Shown piece after piece: positions 44,392-56,851 of a stretch of 64,000 bases of DNA. The number at the start of each line of letters is the position of its first letter. Within the stretch, counting starts at the first letter, position 1. The notes beneath the pieces were generated by a model that was not told where the DNA came from, made no database searches, and worked only from the letters and a program-made list of their open reading frames with translations. This DNA is from Sipunculus nudus (Eukaryota > Annelida > Sipuncula > Golfingiida > Sipunculidae), in the NCBI GenBank assembly GCA_026874595.1, contig CM049311.1:49231676-49295675 (forward strand), written 5' to 3'. The translations under genes and the position numbers were made by a program.

Positions 44392-44697
44392 CAAATGACC
44401 CAAAAGATGAATCCCTATATCAAAAATAAGGTTCCAGAAAGAACCATAGGACAAGGTTCCACAAAGAACCCTTTAAGGTTCCCCACTCAGTCCACTCTAA
44501 AGAACCTGGAAGGGTTCCTCCTAGAACCTTTGATGTGGTTCCAGATGGAACCTGCAAGGTTCTTTGAAAGAACCCATGGAAGGTTCTTTGAAGAACCTTG
44601 CCTTGGAGGTTCCAGAAAGAACCCTTTAAGGTTCCCCACTCAGTCCACTCCGAAGAACCCTTTTGGGTTCTAGGTAGAACCCTTTTTTCTTAGAGTG
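44392..44697 (-). repeat. Right subterminal GGTTCTTT/AAGAACC array
   Basis: About fifteen GGTTC/GAACC motifs lie in about 300 bases. A 155-bp internal direct repeat is marked by CCCTTTAAGGTTCCCCACTC at about 44469 and again at about 44624. It ends in the 16-bp TIR. It is denser than the left end. Confidence 0.85.
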
Positions 44698-44699
44698 TA

Positions 44700-47330
44700 A
44701 GCTCCGCCCACAAACGTGCGTACTCGTGTCGCTCAGCAGTCAGATGTAAAATGGTCCATTAAAATTACCTTTAACTTACAGATATGAAAACAAATTAAGT
44801 AATATGAAATCATCTTCCATTGATCACAGTTAACGTAATAACGAAAGCAGGTTTACTTCACAAAAAGCTCTTGTAAAGTCCATATTCTAATAAGAATACC
44901 CACATTCGGTTTTTTAGTTTTTCCTCAAAATGGGATCCGAGTAAAATGCTTGAGTTGTAAATGGATATATCCCAGTAACAACAAGTCACATAAATCTCTT
45001 CTTTCATACCCACAGAGTTAAATATGTTTTCTAAAAAGTGTTTTTGGTTGCCAACTGCAACGATGTTTTAGAATAACACGTTTTTTTTACAAACAATTAA
45101 GTTTTGACTTAATTTTATATTTCGAACGTCTTTGATAAGATAAAAATACATACTATATATCATCAGTTGGCTAATTTAGGTTTTAAATTATTTTATATAT
45201 TTTATGGGGTTTTGTATGAAATAAGAACGACATATTGGCAGTTGATTCAGACAAGAGTGCACAATGGATGCAAACGAATATAATACCTTAAATTTGTTGT
45301 GCTTATCGGTCTTGATGATCTTAAGCTAATATGCATGAATGATGATGCCACCTATAATCTCTTAATAAGTTGCCTGTACAGGGACATATTGTCAACATGT
45401 CAGTCGGCTGAACGTCATGACCCATGGGTCACATGTAATGATAATGATGTGTTGACGTACAATAAAAATTATTAAATTCGACATTATTGTATAAAATTCG
45501 ACTCAGATTCCCTCCCTTTAGGACGCTTCAAAATCCGATGTGACTCTACCAAAGGTTGCCCTGAGCGTCCGGGATTCTACTTTTTTTTCCGTTAAAACCC
45601 TTGAATATATGTTATTGGTAGATGGGCCTGTACCAAGTCAAAACCTTTTCCACAGACTTTTGGGGGATCAGTAAATAGTCCTGACCTATGGTCAGACGGG
45701 TCGGAACCAATAACCGACATCGGTTATCGGGTCAGCCACATCTCGCCATTTCGAAACCGAATTCCCAGATATTAGGGAACGATAATGGATCTGGCCCATC
45801 TTAAAATACTCCGAGGTCAGATCGGAAAATGGCGCCCAACGGTTATTTGGACATTGGGCCATATTGAGTGTTGGCCACCTAAGAGCTTTTTGGATTATGA
45901 CTATGGAAAATGCTATTACTTATATGAAAAGAGTGCATGCAGGCCAATTACGATCTATGTTATGATCCAATAATAAAATGGCAAATATGGAGAAATAGAG
46001 CTATCCATGTTACCATACCTATTAAAATTCCTGGAAATATAATCACGTGTAACCAGGTATGCTTCCCAGAATCCAGTTGGACTAATTTACAAATCCTCTG
46101 CTTGTGTATCGCCCAGGCTGAGCTCAAAATTACACCTGTGCTCACCGCTGTATCGCTGCTTGGCATCGGCTTATTTCCTGTCAGAAACCACAGTTTTCAA
46201 TTAAGTACCAACAAACATAAACATTTTAATTTAACACCCATGAATAATATTTAATATTGGTGTTCCAGATTATTTAACTATATTCATTTATAGAACTTCG
46301 CCTGTACGTAAAGGCCATATGGGGAAAGGTTAATGAACACTTGTACGAAGATACGCAAAACGTTATTCTATTCGATTTTCATTAAGGATTTGCTGGTTGC
46401 TGAAGGAATCCTTTGCCCGCGGTCAAGATTTCAGGTTACCCCATATCAGGTTATACCCCTGGTAATCTTAAACCGATTCAAGATTAACTCCGGGATTGTC
46501 TTGACGTAATTTCAGGTTGGCCCCGCATTGTTCAGATTAACCCATCGTATATAACCAAATCATACATTCCAAAGCTTTTTATTCATGATATACTATTTCA
46601 ATAAACCAAGTGCAAGGTACGAGATTTCAAAGCTGGAAAAATCTATAAAAAAAATTGATTACAGAATAGCCCCCCCCCCCCCTCAGACAATTTGAAGTGG
46701 GGGCAATCTCAAATCGCTTCACCGGGTACAAGACGCCGTATTTTCTCTCCTGTACTTTCAGATTTAGAGACTAGATTAGGTCTGAAACAGCTTTGACTGC
46801 CCTTTGTTGCACAAAAAGAGAAGTGCATCAAAAATAGCCAAACAGATATTTTTTTTACTTCAGTTTCATGAGAATATATCGAGAATTTGAATAATCATGT
46901 CTCTTATTTTCCAATCAGGCTATGATTTGACATATCACAGAGAGAAATGTGTTAAACCATATGCAGAACCTGGGCGCCCAACTGAATGACGGGATAATAT
47001 CTCAGTGTCCTACACCGTAACCACACAAACAGGCCAGTTCATCATTGTAGAAAATGAGCAGTCAGTTTTTTGATACATCGGCTATCTTTGATATATATAT
47101 AACTAGCTGATAAAACCCAACATACTGGGCTTTTTACCGGGGCTGAGGAGATATATTAACAGAGATATGGAATGTTGCCTCATTATTTATTCTAAAAGTT
47201 AAAAGAAAATAAAGGGTTTCAGCGAGATACTCTCTCAATAAAATATGTACAAATATTTTTTACCTTTATTTTGTGGCGCATTGCTCATGCCAAGTAATTC
47301 ATACCCATGTATCTTTACCTTGAAGACCTA
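44700..47330. other. Mostly unique noncoding sequence
   Basis: Contains a fragment of the 35.7-38.2 kb repeat family near 45275-45370 (TGCTTATCGGTCTTGATGATC, GATGCCACCT) and a poly-C run near 46671-46682. Frames near 45.8-46.25 kb have no recognisable domain. Confidence 0.45.
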
Positions 47331-47379
47331 GTCAGTGATAACGTTAACATTGAGAACCGGAATGAAATGCGGGGGCATT

Positions 47380-47640
47380 CAGGTTTTCGATGAAAGAAAC
47401 AGAAATATGCACACCTCTAAAGAAGCCAAACCAGACCAAATGAGACCCTATCCAGAGGGACCGTATCCCATTTCCAGCCGCCGCAACCCTTTTTTCATCG
47501 TATCAGACCAATTTTGTTGCCTGAAACCCCTGCCACCGCCACACCTCACAACACCCCACTCCGTTCCTGAAATAAGGACCTTTAATAAGGTTTTTCATTA
47601 ATCCTTCTGGGTTGAACCCTCCGTTTCATAAAGCGGGAAA
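47380..47640 (+). repeat. Dispersed repeat, related to 50310-50530
   Basis: CCCATTTCCAGCCGCCGCAA, CCTTTTTTCATCGTATCAGA and TTTTGTTGCCTGAAACCCC parallel CCTTTTGTCCCGGCCTTCGC, AACCTTTTTTTAAAGGGTTC and TTCATGCCTGGACCACCC in the other copy. It is strongly diverged and probably a degraded MITE pair. Confidence 0.45.
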
Positions 47641-48324
47641 CGTGTTTTGTTCACTATTACTGACTACGAACGTGGGTGAGAGCCTGGGTCAAATGAAAGG
47701 CGGGACATGCTCCAATCCCTCACTGAAAACAATCATTATTAATATGAACAATAGTCCTTAATCGTGTGCTTGAGGCTGAGTGACCACGAGGCACGCATTC
47801 TGGTCATTGCCGAAGGTAGTTCGGCTGAGCTCGGTCTAACCTCCGCGCAAGTCAGAAAAAAAATGAAAAAAAAATCCCTCAAAAGTATATGCACATAAAA
47901 ATGTATTTATTCTCATATCGTCATGTCACTGCTGGGACAATAACCTTTAAAATGAGGTGTGGCACAGTGTCATACGTAATGCGTTTCCAGAGAACACAGA
48001 GGACAAAGGTGGAGCGAATACCTTTTATAAGTATTAGATTGCTAGCTGACACATGATTAATCAGGTGTGTCCAAAAACCAATGTAAATAATTCTCCCACG
48101 GTCGAAGGAATCACACTGGAGCCACGTAATCACCGCAATATGATTCCTGGTATCAAAGGGTCCAACCAGTTTCAAGGAAAGGGGCTTCAGAGTGAGCTGA
48201 TATATACCAATGAACAAGGATTCGTCTTCTTATCTCAAAATTTTTTTAAAATCGCATGTGCTTCGTTATATGCATACAGAGCATATATCATGATATACCG
48301 GCGTGGCTATGAGAATGATATGTA

Positions 48325-48435
48325 GTGGTCTGTCCAAGGTCGGTGGTTTGCTCCGGCTCTCCCGGGTTTCTCCATATTTGGAGGCCACCGAACGCCACCA
48401 TCTATGCCCTGAGGTGTGCCTAGCAATGGTAATTT
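48325..48435 (+). repeat. Conserved-type dispersed repeat fragment
   Basis: GTCGGTGGTTTGCTCCGGCT, CTCCCGGGTTTCTCC and CACCGAACGCCACCATC resemble a GTGGGTTTTCTCCGGGTACT-type sequence that I recall as dispersed in many invertebrate genomes. Only a fragment is present, and the borders are not resolved. Confidence 0.4.
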
Positions 48436-49718
48436 TACCTATTTGTACACTGCATGTAACATAATTAACGTTTGAAAATCTGTACTGATAAATCTTCTTC
48501 TGACTTAATTTGCTCTTGAAATGTTGGGTTTCCGTGTCTCATTTTTCGGTTTCTCAGTTTTTAGAAGACGTGCGTTAATAGGTCGTCTTAAAACAGGTAA
48601 GAAATATCCATATTCACACTATGGTATTTACTTATCTGATCTTGGCATATTAACAACTGGCCCAGGACGTTGACTGAAGTCTCAGCTTAGCTGATATCTA
48701 CCTGCGAAATAGGGTGGGCGGAGAGGCGACAGACAAAATCACTTCCATATTCATTACAGGCCCAAGAAGGATACCCTGAAGAGTTCAATCTCGACCTCAT
48801 ATATCTCCCCAACATTACATAATAAAGTCTATCTCTTAATATAAACATGTGTAAATAAAACCTGATATATTGCATATTAAGTGTTTGTATTATTGGAACA
48901 TTTGTGGTGACGCAAGACTGGGGTAGGAGATAACGGACAGATAAAATCTGTTCGCTCAGTAAAGTCGTCGTTTTGCACTTTCTTCGCGCCAGGATTGCTT
49001 TGTCTCTCTGAGTCAACGTTTAATTATAATCTATAACCCAAGCTATGTTCACAAAGTTACTTCCCATTTCAAGTTATTGATAAATATACATTTTTCTAAT
49101 TAGATTGTAACAACACCGAAGAGGACTAGATGACAGACAAAAAAGAACCAAGACCACCGCCCCTTACACGAACAACGTTCATATTTTATGGTATCTGGAA
49201 TGGATTACATTGCAAGATTCCAGAAGCAAAGCCACGCTGTTAAAATAAATCTGTCATGGCGGACCCCCCGAAAACACCTGCATGTGATACCATCAACGCA
49301 AGGAAAATCTATGTATTCAACGGGCGGTCGATCGCTTCTAAATCTTCTTCATTGTTGCCGTTTTGTGTCATCAGGAAGAATGTATATTGCTATTGTAAAT
49401 TTTTTTTCCGGGGTTTAATTATCAACCAGACCTGACAAATCACGGTTATTAAGGTCGGGGAGCAGCCGATTTTCAAAGTACCGTTCAGCGAAATATGTCT
49501 ACCAAAGAATGCAATTTATCTCTTTAATATCACGAATCATGAAAATATCATGTCATTGTGATGGTATGAAGAACGTTTAACTTTTGTAGAACCAGTTATA
49601 CTGAATTCGAAGTAAGACCTGCTTTTTAGTTGGTGGCAGTTGAAAAAAAAACAAATAATTGGAGAGAAAGCTTGATACTTTTCCTCACTAAAATAATGAG
49701 TCTCTTTCTCTCGCTGTC
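48436..49718. other. Noncoding, partly GC-balanced
   Basis: No exon was found. The stretch 49130-49420 is less AT-rich than its surroundings and non-repetitive, and could be regulatory. Frames at 48687-49016 and 49188-49418 have no recognisable domain. Confidence 0.35.

Positions 49719-49749
<31 letters not shown>
49719..49749. repeat. (TA)n microsatellite
   Basis: Alternating TA with one TG interruption, preceded by CTCTTTCTCTCGCTGTC. Confidence 0.9.
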
Positions 49750-50309
49750 GTTAGTGGTAGGAATCGGTTGTAAAATCATATTCGTCGATTGAAAGTTAAA
49801 AAACGACCGATGATCAATAATCAATTGTTCCCAGCGCTGTGTTTTCTTCTTGGTTTTTTATTGCAGTCATATTTATTGTAACTATGGTAGTGATTCTCTT
49901 AACTTGGTAATGAGAACTGTGAAATTGAAGGTGGAGAAAAGAAACTAAAATTAAAATTGATATTAATGGTCTGACGGAATGGGCCTGGCGTTATTCTCTC
50001 TTGGGTATGGGATGAAGAATTAATTGTGAATTTCAAATTAATATTCAGGACGTGATGACTTAATGCTTCATTACCTTACAGTAACGCGTGGAGAACGAAA
50101 CAAACTTTATTCATAATTTTTCATTAAAAACGTATCCTGTACCTTCATACAGACTTAAGGCTGCGTTTACCAGGCTCGTGGAGTAAACGGTATGCGAAAA
50201 CTATTTGTTTCGTTCTATTTTTTTCATAAACCACTTACTTGGCCGCTGGTATGTGAATTGCGGTAGGAGGCACGCGGTAAATTGGAATTATACGTAGAAA
50301 ATTCAGTAG

Positions 50310-50530
50310 TGGATCCAGGGCAGGATCCAGATGGCCCGGCTCCCCTTTTGTCCCGGCCTTCGCAACCTTTTTTTAAAGGGTTCAGATCAATTCTTCATGC
50401 CTGGACCACCCTTTTGGGGGGTCCCGGGATCTCTTCAAAGTTTTCTCATTTGTATTCCTGGGTTGGACCGCACCTTTTCATAAATCCTGTATCCACTCCT
50501 CGAAGTGGATCCGCAGACCGCTCTTTGTAT
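50310..50530 (+). repeat. Palindrome-ended dispersed repeat
   Basis: Begins GTGGATCCAGGGCAGGATCC and ends CACTCCTCGAAGTGGATCCGC. It contains runs of T and of G. The ends share GTGGATCC and the interior is G/C-rich relative to the flanks. It looks like a short non-autonomous element related to 47380-47640. The 103-codon frame over it is a product of the repeat. Confidence 0.55.
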
Positions 50531-52119
50531 AGCTTCCAAAGGCCCTGGCTGCCATATACTATCAACACCACGTTAGTTCATGCATTATTTTAGAAAATGG
50601 ACAATCACTAAAAAGTTTGATATCAGATGAATCCGTTGCAAAGGTCTTTCAATGGTAGAACCGATCTAAATATTAAACTTGAAAGAGGTCAGAGAGCGCA
50701 GACTTCCGCCAATGTAGTTCCGTTTCTCTTTATTGCGTTGTTCTTAAAAAAGTATGTTCAATGTCAACTTGTGGCATATTGGAGGGATGTATGTCAGATA
50801 ATATTGAGTATGATATCGCTATCATATAGTGATAGCATAATACCTTACATATCTGAAAAAGAGATAAAATGAATCTTATAATAATTAATCCGACTTCTGA
50901 TTTTTTATCAGTTCATGAAGATATGATATGATATCTTCTGAGAGTTTAACTTCTACAACAAACTTCTAGAAAATGGAGATAACTGATATTAGCGCAAGAA
51001 CGTTATTTGTACGTACAATTCAATTGAAATTTTAAAACCAAATGGTATACTAACGCCAAATCTTAACTACATTTAATGACTTATGTACAATTTCGAGTCC
51101 CGTGTTCACAAAACTTTTTTTTTACCCCTGTACTCATTCAGCAGATTTTTTTTTATAGTAAGGTGTGCTTTGTATACGATATTCAGGGAGAATGATGTGT
51201 CCAAGTTCACCAGCTACATTCACATTAACCGATCTAACCATGGATCTGCGCTTCTACACAGATAAAAAAATACCCGTATATACCATGTTAACAATATAAA
51301 GGAAGCTATTGAATGAAAAAAACATGATATGGCCCAAATAACGGGCAGCATTCAATAAATTTTTCTTCAGTTTTTGATATGTTATAAATTGCCGTCAAAG
51401 TAAAAATTCATCCTAAAGAGTTAAAAACAATCGTCCAGCTAGGCTATAAAAGGTTGCCTCTTTTTTGCGATATTAGGATATTATGGTCCCGCACTAATGT
51501 AAGTCACCATAAAAACAAATCTGGTAGCATACAATCTCCCCAATTATATCTCATCTTTTTTTAAAATGAAGAAAAATATTTGAAAACAGTGACAATCAAA
51601 TTACACAACAGAAAATTAATAGGGGCTGGGTTTTTACATGTGTCTGACTGTGTATGAAATATACATACGCCGCGACTATCAATAGCTGAGAAAAGGATCA
51701 ATATTAAAATAAAAAAAAAATCAGTATAAACATAAACCAATTAAATAAATTAAAACTATTCGAATAAAGTAAAAATTAGAATTAAAGTAAATAAGAATTG
51801 TGAGAGACTTTACCAGGATACTCCAAAATATACACGAGAAGCAGCTGGTCTTATTGATGACTTCATTATGAGGCTTTCTGAGGGTTTCTAGTTATATAAA
51901 ATTAATGCCGATATTGTATGCTATATCGATTACTGAAAAAAGACCTACAGTCTAATGGCAATTACACTTACTTGGTAGACAGTCTCATAACACTCCGTTT
52001 GTTTGTTCTGAAAATATCAATAGTTAAAGTGAAAGTGTGATTGATAATCCTCGAAAAATTTTAAAATGGAAATTAAGAATAAGCAGAGAAGAGGCCTTAA
52101 TTTTTCCGCGTATGAAAGT
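50531..52119. other. AT-rich noncoding stretch
   Basis: No exon or repeat was recognised. Several poly-A/poly-T runs are present. The 50627-50872 frame has no domain. Confidence 0.45.
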
Positions 52120-52560
52120 CCGTAACTGTTAGAGGTAATTAGGTCCTTTGAAGACTTTTCCTTGCCCATTAATCACTGATACCCGGATCACGACTGGAGT
52201 AGTGGGAGATAAGAACGACCGAGGAAAGTTAACTGGAAAATAATTAACTTTGTGACAAAAAGTATCTGGCGTGAACAAAGTCAGGAAAATCCCTGAAATA
52301 AATACCCAGCGGTCCTCCTCGTTGGCAGTGACTCGTGAGATAATACATTTAGAGCTTTTTATTCCCGAGTGAACACGACCAAAGGCAGCGACCAATCCGC
52401 GCCATTGTACTCATTTAGAAGTATGCTGGCGGCCCATGTGAAGCCGCCTAAATCATGGATTGGATGAGTTTGTTTGAAATCAGGCGTGACATGCTTCCTA
52501 TCCAAACACGACCGTCGGACTACCAGCAATTGATCTGCCAGCAGGGTCACAATTCAATTT
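52120..52560. promoter_or_regulatory. Candidate regulatory stretch
   Basis: GC-balanced, non-repetitive sequence in an AT-rich neighbourhood. It has homeodomain-like TAATTA/ATTAAC, a TTAACTGG site and GGTCACA (nuclear-receptor half-site-like). Support is compositional and motif-level only. Confidence 0.2.
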
Positions 52561-53069
52561 ATCATAGCCCTTGTACGCCGAGAAACCTGACTTACAAATG
52601 TCGTCTGTAGAGACAGGATAGTGTTGCGGCAGCTACTGAAATAATCTGAACATCAGGCATGGATTGCTGTTGTTACTCTTCTCCAAGGGAGTGCTCAGCC
52701 ATCGCTAGTTTCTAATTTAAATCACCTCCCTTTCAAATCCTGTTTTTATTGCAAATATCGATGGAAGTTTCCTGCAAACCCATGAACACCTTTTGAAAAT
52801 CAGCCTCCTTATAACTTATATATAAGCCCACGTTCTATTTCGAAGAATCCAACATTAATAGTCATATTTTATACAGCTTCGGCAAACTGTGATATCTGAA
52901 ATTCATGGAATTGCCCATCTTTGTTAGGCCTATATTTTGAGGCAATCTTCCGGTACTGTTGAAGCGATAATCTTCTTTCGACTTCAAAGAAAACTTGATT
53001 ATATTCATCCGTTAAGCGATTAATATTTCAATTTACATTTTCCTGTTTAAACTTACTTAAAAGTCTACT

Positions 53070-53071
<2 letters not shown>

Positions 53072-53126
<55 letters not shown>
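53072..53126. repeat. (TA)n microsatellite
   Basis: Pure alternating AT of about 27 units. Confidence 0.95.
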
Positions 53127-53130
<4 letters not shown>

Positions 53131-54130
53131 TACTAAACATGCATTATGATGATCGCTTTATGATCTGTATCCTTCATTATCAGAACGTGATTTAAGTATT
53201 ATATATGTACTTGACGATCATTTAAAAGTGGTTGAAAATATTAAATAATAAAAAATCGGAATTTTCATAGTCGGACCATTTGTATTTGTAGAGTGTTCAT
53301 TCTTTTAATCACATTTCTGTGATTTTTGAATCCCCGCTTATGTTGATGTTTATATGGTTAAGAGCAAATGAAAAGTTTACTCCAATTAGCAGTGGTAAAC
53401 TATATGGGCGGCATATTTCCAGGTGCGTCATAACGAGGGGGGGGGGGGGTATACATCTCCCCACTTTCTAAACGCCTGCCAAATCACTCTTTTAAACAGT
53501 CACTTTTTTTTAGGATTACCTGAAAATGACGCTCTTTTCTCATTTTTTTTTCACAGAAGCACTCATTTTTGTCCTTTTCTTCAATGAAAGATTTCTTATA
53601 TATATACTATTTCTCTTAAGCTTTAACAGGCCACTTTAAAAAAAGAATTGGACATTTTGCAAATTTAAGGTTTGCAAATGTCCAGTATGTGTCACAACAT
53701 GTGGAAAATCCTCTTATCTTCATGCAGAGGGATGTTTGCTTCTGACTTTGAGAACAATATATATTCACATTTGTGGTATGCGAAGCATATCTTTTTCTAG
53801 TCTAGCTGTGATTAAAAAATGGAGCATCGACGCTAATTTTACTCCCTTTTTCGCTCTTTATTTAAGTCTTCTCTTCTTTTCCAGAGCACTTACTTTTTTT
53901 TTCGTTCATATAACTTTGCAACAGGCCTGTTTTAGCAAGGGAGGAGAGTTAATGTAATCATCCCCCTTGCTATTCAGGTAATAATATTTATACATTGGAA
54001 AGGAACTATATCAGTAATTAGAAAAACATACTTTGGTTCCATTTCTGTGAAATGTCTAAACCTGGTTTATAAGGAATATATGTTTAAACTGTTTAAATTT
54101 TACACTAAATTGCAATATAATTTTTTTATT
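53127..54130. other. Noncoding stretch
   Basis: Contains an 11-base-scale poly-G run near 53439-53449. No exon was found. The 53736-53957 frame has no domain. Confidence 0.45.
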
Positions 54131-54134
54131 ACTT

Positions 54135-54590
54135 CTAAATTAGATTATTCACTCCTTCTCATTAACAAATCGACTGCAAAGTAAAAAGAATGCTGCGGCG
54201 AGGATTATTATGGGTGCTTCAAAATCAGATCATATTACACCAATTTTGTATTCTCTGCATTGGCTGCCCGTTGTACAAAGGGTAAAATTCAAAATGTTAT
54301 TTCTTGTTTATAAGGCAATAAATAATTAAGCTACTATTTACCTGCAAGAGCTTATTCACACTTTTACTCCATTAAGAAGCCTTCGGTCAGCAGCTAAAAA
54401 ATTACTAATCGTGTCTTTTACCAAATCGTCCTGTGTTAAAAAACCGGGCATTCCGTGTTGTTGGTCCGAAACTGTGGAATTACCTACCAGATACTCTTGA
54501 GAGAAGCCACCAGTCTCTCAGAATTTAAAAGTAAATTAAAAACATATTTGTTCATGGAATATTTTAAACCTTGTCATGTTGTACGATATT
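54135..54590 (+). pseudogene. LINE 3' remnant (CR1/L2-like RT C-terminus)
   Basis: Plus-strand reading gives KNAAARIIMGASKSDHITPI, then LYSLHWLPVVQRVKFKMLFL, then VYKAIN. After a frame interruption comes NRAFRVVGPKLWNYLPDTLE-type text, then LSEFKSKLKTYLFM. This order (NAAARL, DHITP, LHWLPV..R..FK, YKA, GxKLWN.LP, F+S.LKT.LF) is the well-known C-terminal tail of CR1/L2-like non-LTR retrotransposons. Stops and a frame change between the two halves show it is dead. The RT catalytic core and endonuclease are absent. The annotated 60-codon frame at 54455 is its last part. Confidence 0.88.
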
Positions 54591-54740
54591 TCATACTATT
54601 GATAATGAAATGTTTGAACATTTTAGTGAAATTATGATAGTTTTAACAGATAATTGAACAATTAATTTTTTATGTCTTATTTAATACTGTAAGCTTCTGA
54701 ATGTAATATTTCAGTCAATTTCATATTCTTACAATAGTAT

Positions 54741-54743
<3 letters not shown>

Positions 54744-54783
<40 letters not shown>

Positions 54784-54805
54784 CACATGTTATTGTCTGT
54801 GTGAC

Positions 54806-54857
<52 letters not shown>
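54744..54857. repeat. Two adjacent (TA)n microsatellites
   Basis: TA runs at 54744-54779 and 54811-54857 are separated by ACACATGTTATTGTCTGTG. They lie about 150 bases after the LINE remnant and may derive from its 3' region. Confidence 0.9.
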
Positions 54858-54859
<2 letters not shown>

Positions 54860-54863
<4 letters not shown>

Positions 54864-55925
54864 TGAGTCATCAACCCCCACCCCCCTTGAACATAAATTG
54901 ATGCCACTGTTTCCAAGTGTGTACAAATTTAGTGGCATGCAAATAAACGAACTGTTAATGGGACGACATCTTAGGATGTTTATGCTCCAAGCAGCTGCAT
55001 ACATATACCGATAATGTGATCGATATTCGGAATGTAATTACCAAGTAAAATTGATTTGTCGTCCAGACACTCTTGTTTTCTGGAGGGAAAGGTGATCTTT
55101 TCCTTATCTATGTCTCTAGCAGGTCTATATTGGGGCTTGTTTAACTCATAAATGTAACAGAACCCCCAAGTTATTAAGCACAACATATGACCATTCAGCC
55201 CCTGAGGGCGAAACGTTTATTGATGCTCTAGTCATCTGGTCTCACGGCTAATAATTTTAGTTCAAATACGCCCAGTGAGAAGTCAGTTAACCTTACTGTT
55301 ATGGTCGTTTATGAATTAATGGGCAAATCAAATTATGTAAAATTACAAAATGCCTTGATGTAAAAGTGCCATCTACCTGGCAATTTTACATGGGTCTCTA
55401 TTTGATAAGTTATACAAACTGTTACCAAGAAGAAACGGACCAAATAACATATGGTCGCGTTCACGATGAGTATTTGGAAATGAAATTAGAAAAATGAATA
55501 CGTATATTCTACAACATATAGAGATAAACTAGCTGCTACTTATATGTATGTGATTTTCACTGTTAGCCTGTTTCGTCGTGGGCTTCAGCATAAAAATACT
55601 AGTGTATCCCACATGTTGTATATACACTGTCGTACCTCTGTCGGCCAGATCCTGCATCAACCAAACCTTAAAGCCAACAATTTCGAAAATCTTTATCTGG
55701 GATAACAACTCAATTTTTTTTTGTAAAATACCCGCCATTTTAAGGAATATAAAACGACTGACATGGAATAAAAGTAAACTTGGGAGTTTAAAAGTAAAAG
55801 TTTACACAAGTCGTACGTTTCTATGATTGTCGAATAAGGAGGAAGGCTCCCACATTGGTTGGATTTGTGACTTAAATTGATATGGTTTGTGAAATGGTCA
55901 ATGACAAAGAATGAAAAGCCAATCT
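54860..55925. other. Noncoding stretch
   Basis: No exon or repeat was recognised. The frames around 55.0-55.8 kb have no recognisable domain. Confidence 0.45.
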
Positions 55926-55929
55926 CTGT

Positions 55930-56345
55930 TTTTTAACTATAACCGATTCCGCCCATCTGCATGGTCATTGAAGCCATGCAGCAAGCGCAGGCACGCCGAT
56001 ATTATTTCCAGGTGACTTACAAGAGCCCAGGCATCCTGGTATACTGGGCATTGACTTCGGAGAATTTACAAGCTGCAGACAAATTCCTGTCGCTTGAATG
56101 AATGACTGACTCCTGTCAGCAAAAGCAGGAAAAACTTGTAGTTAGTCTGGCATGAATCAAGATTCCTGGAAGGGAGGGATACAATCCCTGGCGACAGCCC
56201 GCGGGCGGCCCCCTTATACACCTCATGGTCAGCCAACCTTTCAGTGCACGTGGTGGTAAAACTTTCATTTTCTTTCAGACGGACACACAGTTTAGTCTGC
56301 TGTCTGCCTTCAAACCACAGGCGCTTGACACAATTTATTTACCGG
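55930..56345. promoter_or_regulatory. Candidate regulatory stretch, GC-balanced
   Basis: Non-repetitive and noticeably richer in G+C than its flanks. It includes TGCATGGTCATTGAAGCCAT (self-complementary ATGGC/GCCAT pairing), CTGACTCCTGTCAGC and GACAGCCCGCGGGCGGCC. No start codon or splice structure is evident. Inference only. Confidence 0.2.
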
Positions 56346-56851
56346 GTGAGCAATATTAAAAGCACCATTGGGCCAAGCCACCCTGACACCTAACTAACTC
56401 AACTTTTTATCACGGTAAATAAGAGTATGTGTTAAAGCGACCAAGTAGAAAGATTGATAGTTTTAAGCCGGTCTTAGAGGTGATAATAGCATTATTTAGT
56501 TGGAAAGTTAGTGAAAGGACTGAATGTTTTTTTAGTAGGAACTAGGAAGTTGGCTTAGTTAGGTGCCCGGATGGGCATATTGGTACTTCACACATTGCTG
56601 TCCCGGAAAATATGTTGTGACTAGCATTCTCGTGGCCAAAAAGACCCCCCTCCCATGCCCATTCTTATTTGTTTGTTTCAGTTTGGTTATATGCAGTTTG
56701 TTAGCCAAAATCAGCAGAAATGTAAAGATAAAATACATCAAGTTTTTGTATAACCCCGAAAACCTGAGTATTATTGAGCGTTTAACTGATATAACTGGTT
56801 TTTATGAAATTTTCATACTTTCAACTTCAAGGTAATATTTTAAGGTCAAAT

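Larger units (their letters stand above)
39211..44697. mobile_element. 5.5-kb TIR DNA transposon carrying a spliced gene
   Basis: The left terminus CACTCTAAGAAAAAAG (39211-39226) is the exact reverse complement of the right terminus CTTTTTTCTTAGAGTG (44682-44697). Both ends are bordered by TA (39209-39210 and 44698-44699), consistent with a 2-bp target duplication. Subterminal DNA at both ends is packed with GGTTCTTT/AAGAACC motifs. Inside, in order, are unique DNA, (TA)n tracts, an array of eleven 118-bp units, a presumed untranslated first exon, and a gene of at least four coding exons. The CACT- terminus and 2-bp duplication are reminiscent of EnSpm/CACTA-type elements, but no DDE transposase is visible, so the superfamily assignment is tentative. 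It may be non-autonomous or carry a captured or accessory gene. Confidence 0.85.

Noticed and set aside
50282-50593. 103-codon frame
   Set aside because: It lies across the palindrome-ended repeat at 50310-50530, has no recognisable domain, and a related copy at 47.4 kb does not preserve the frame.
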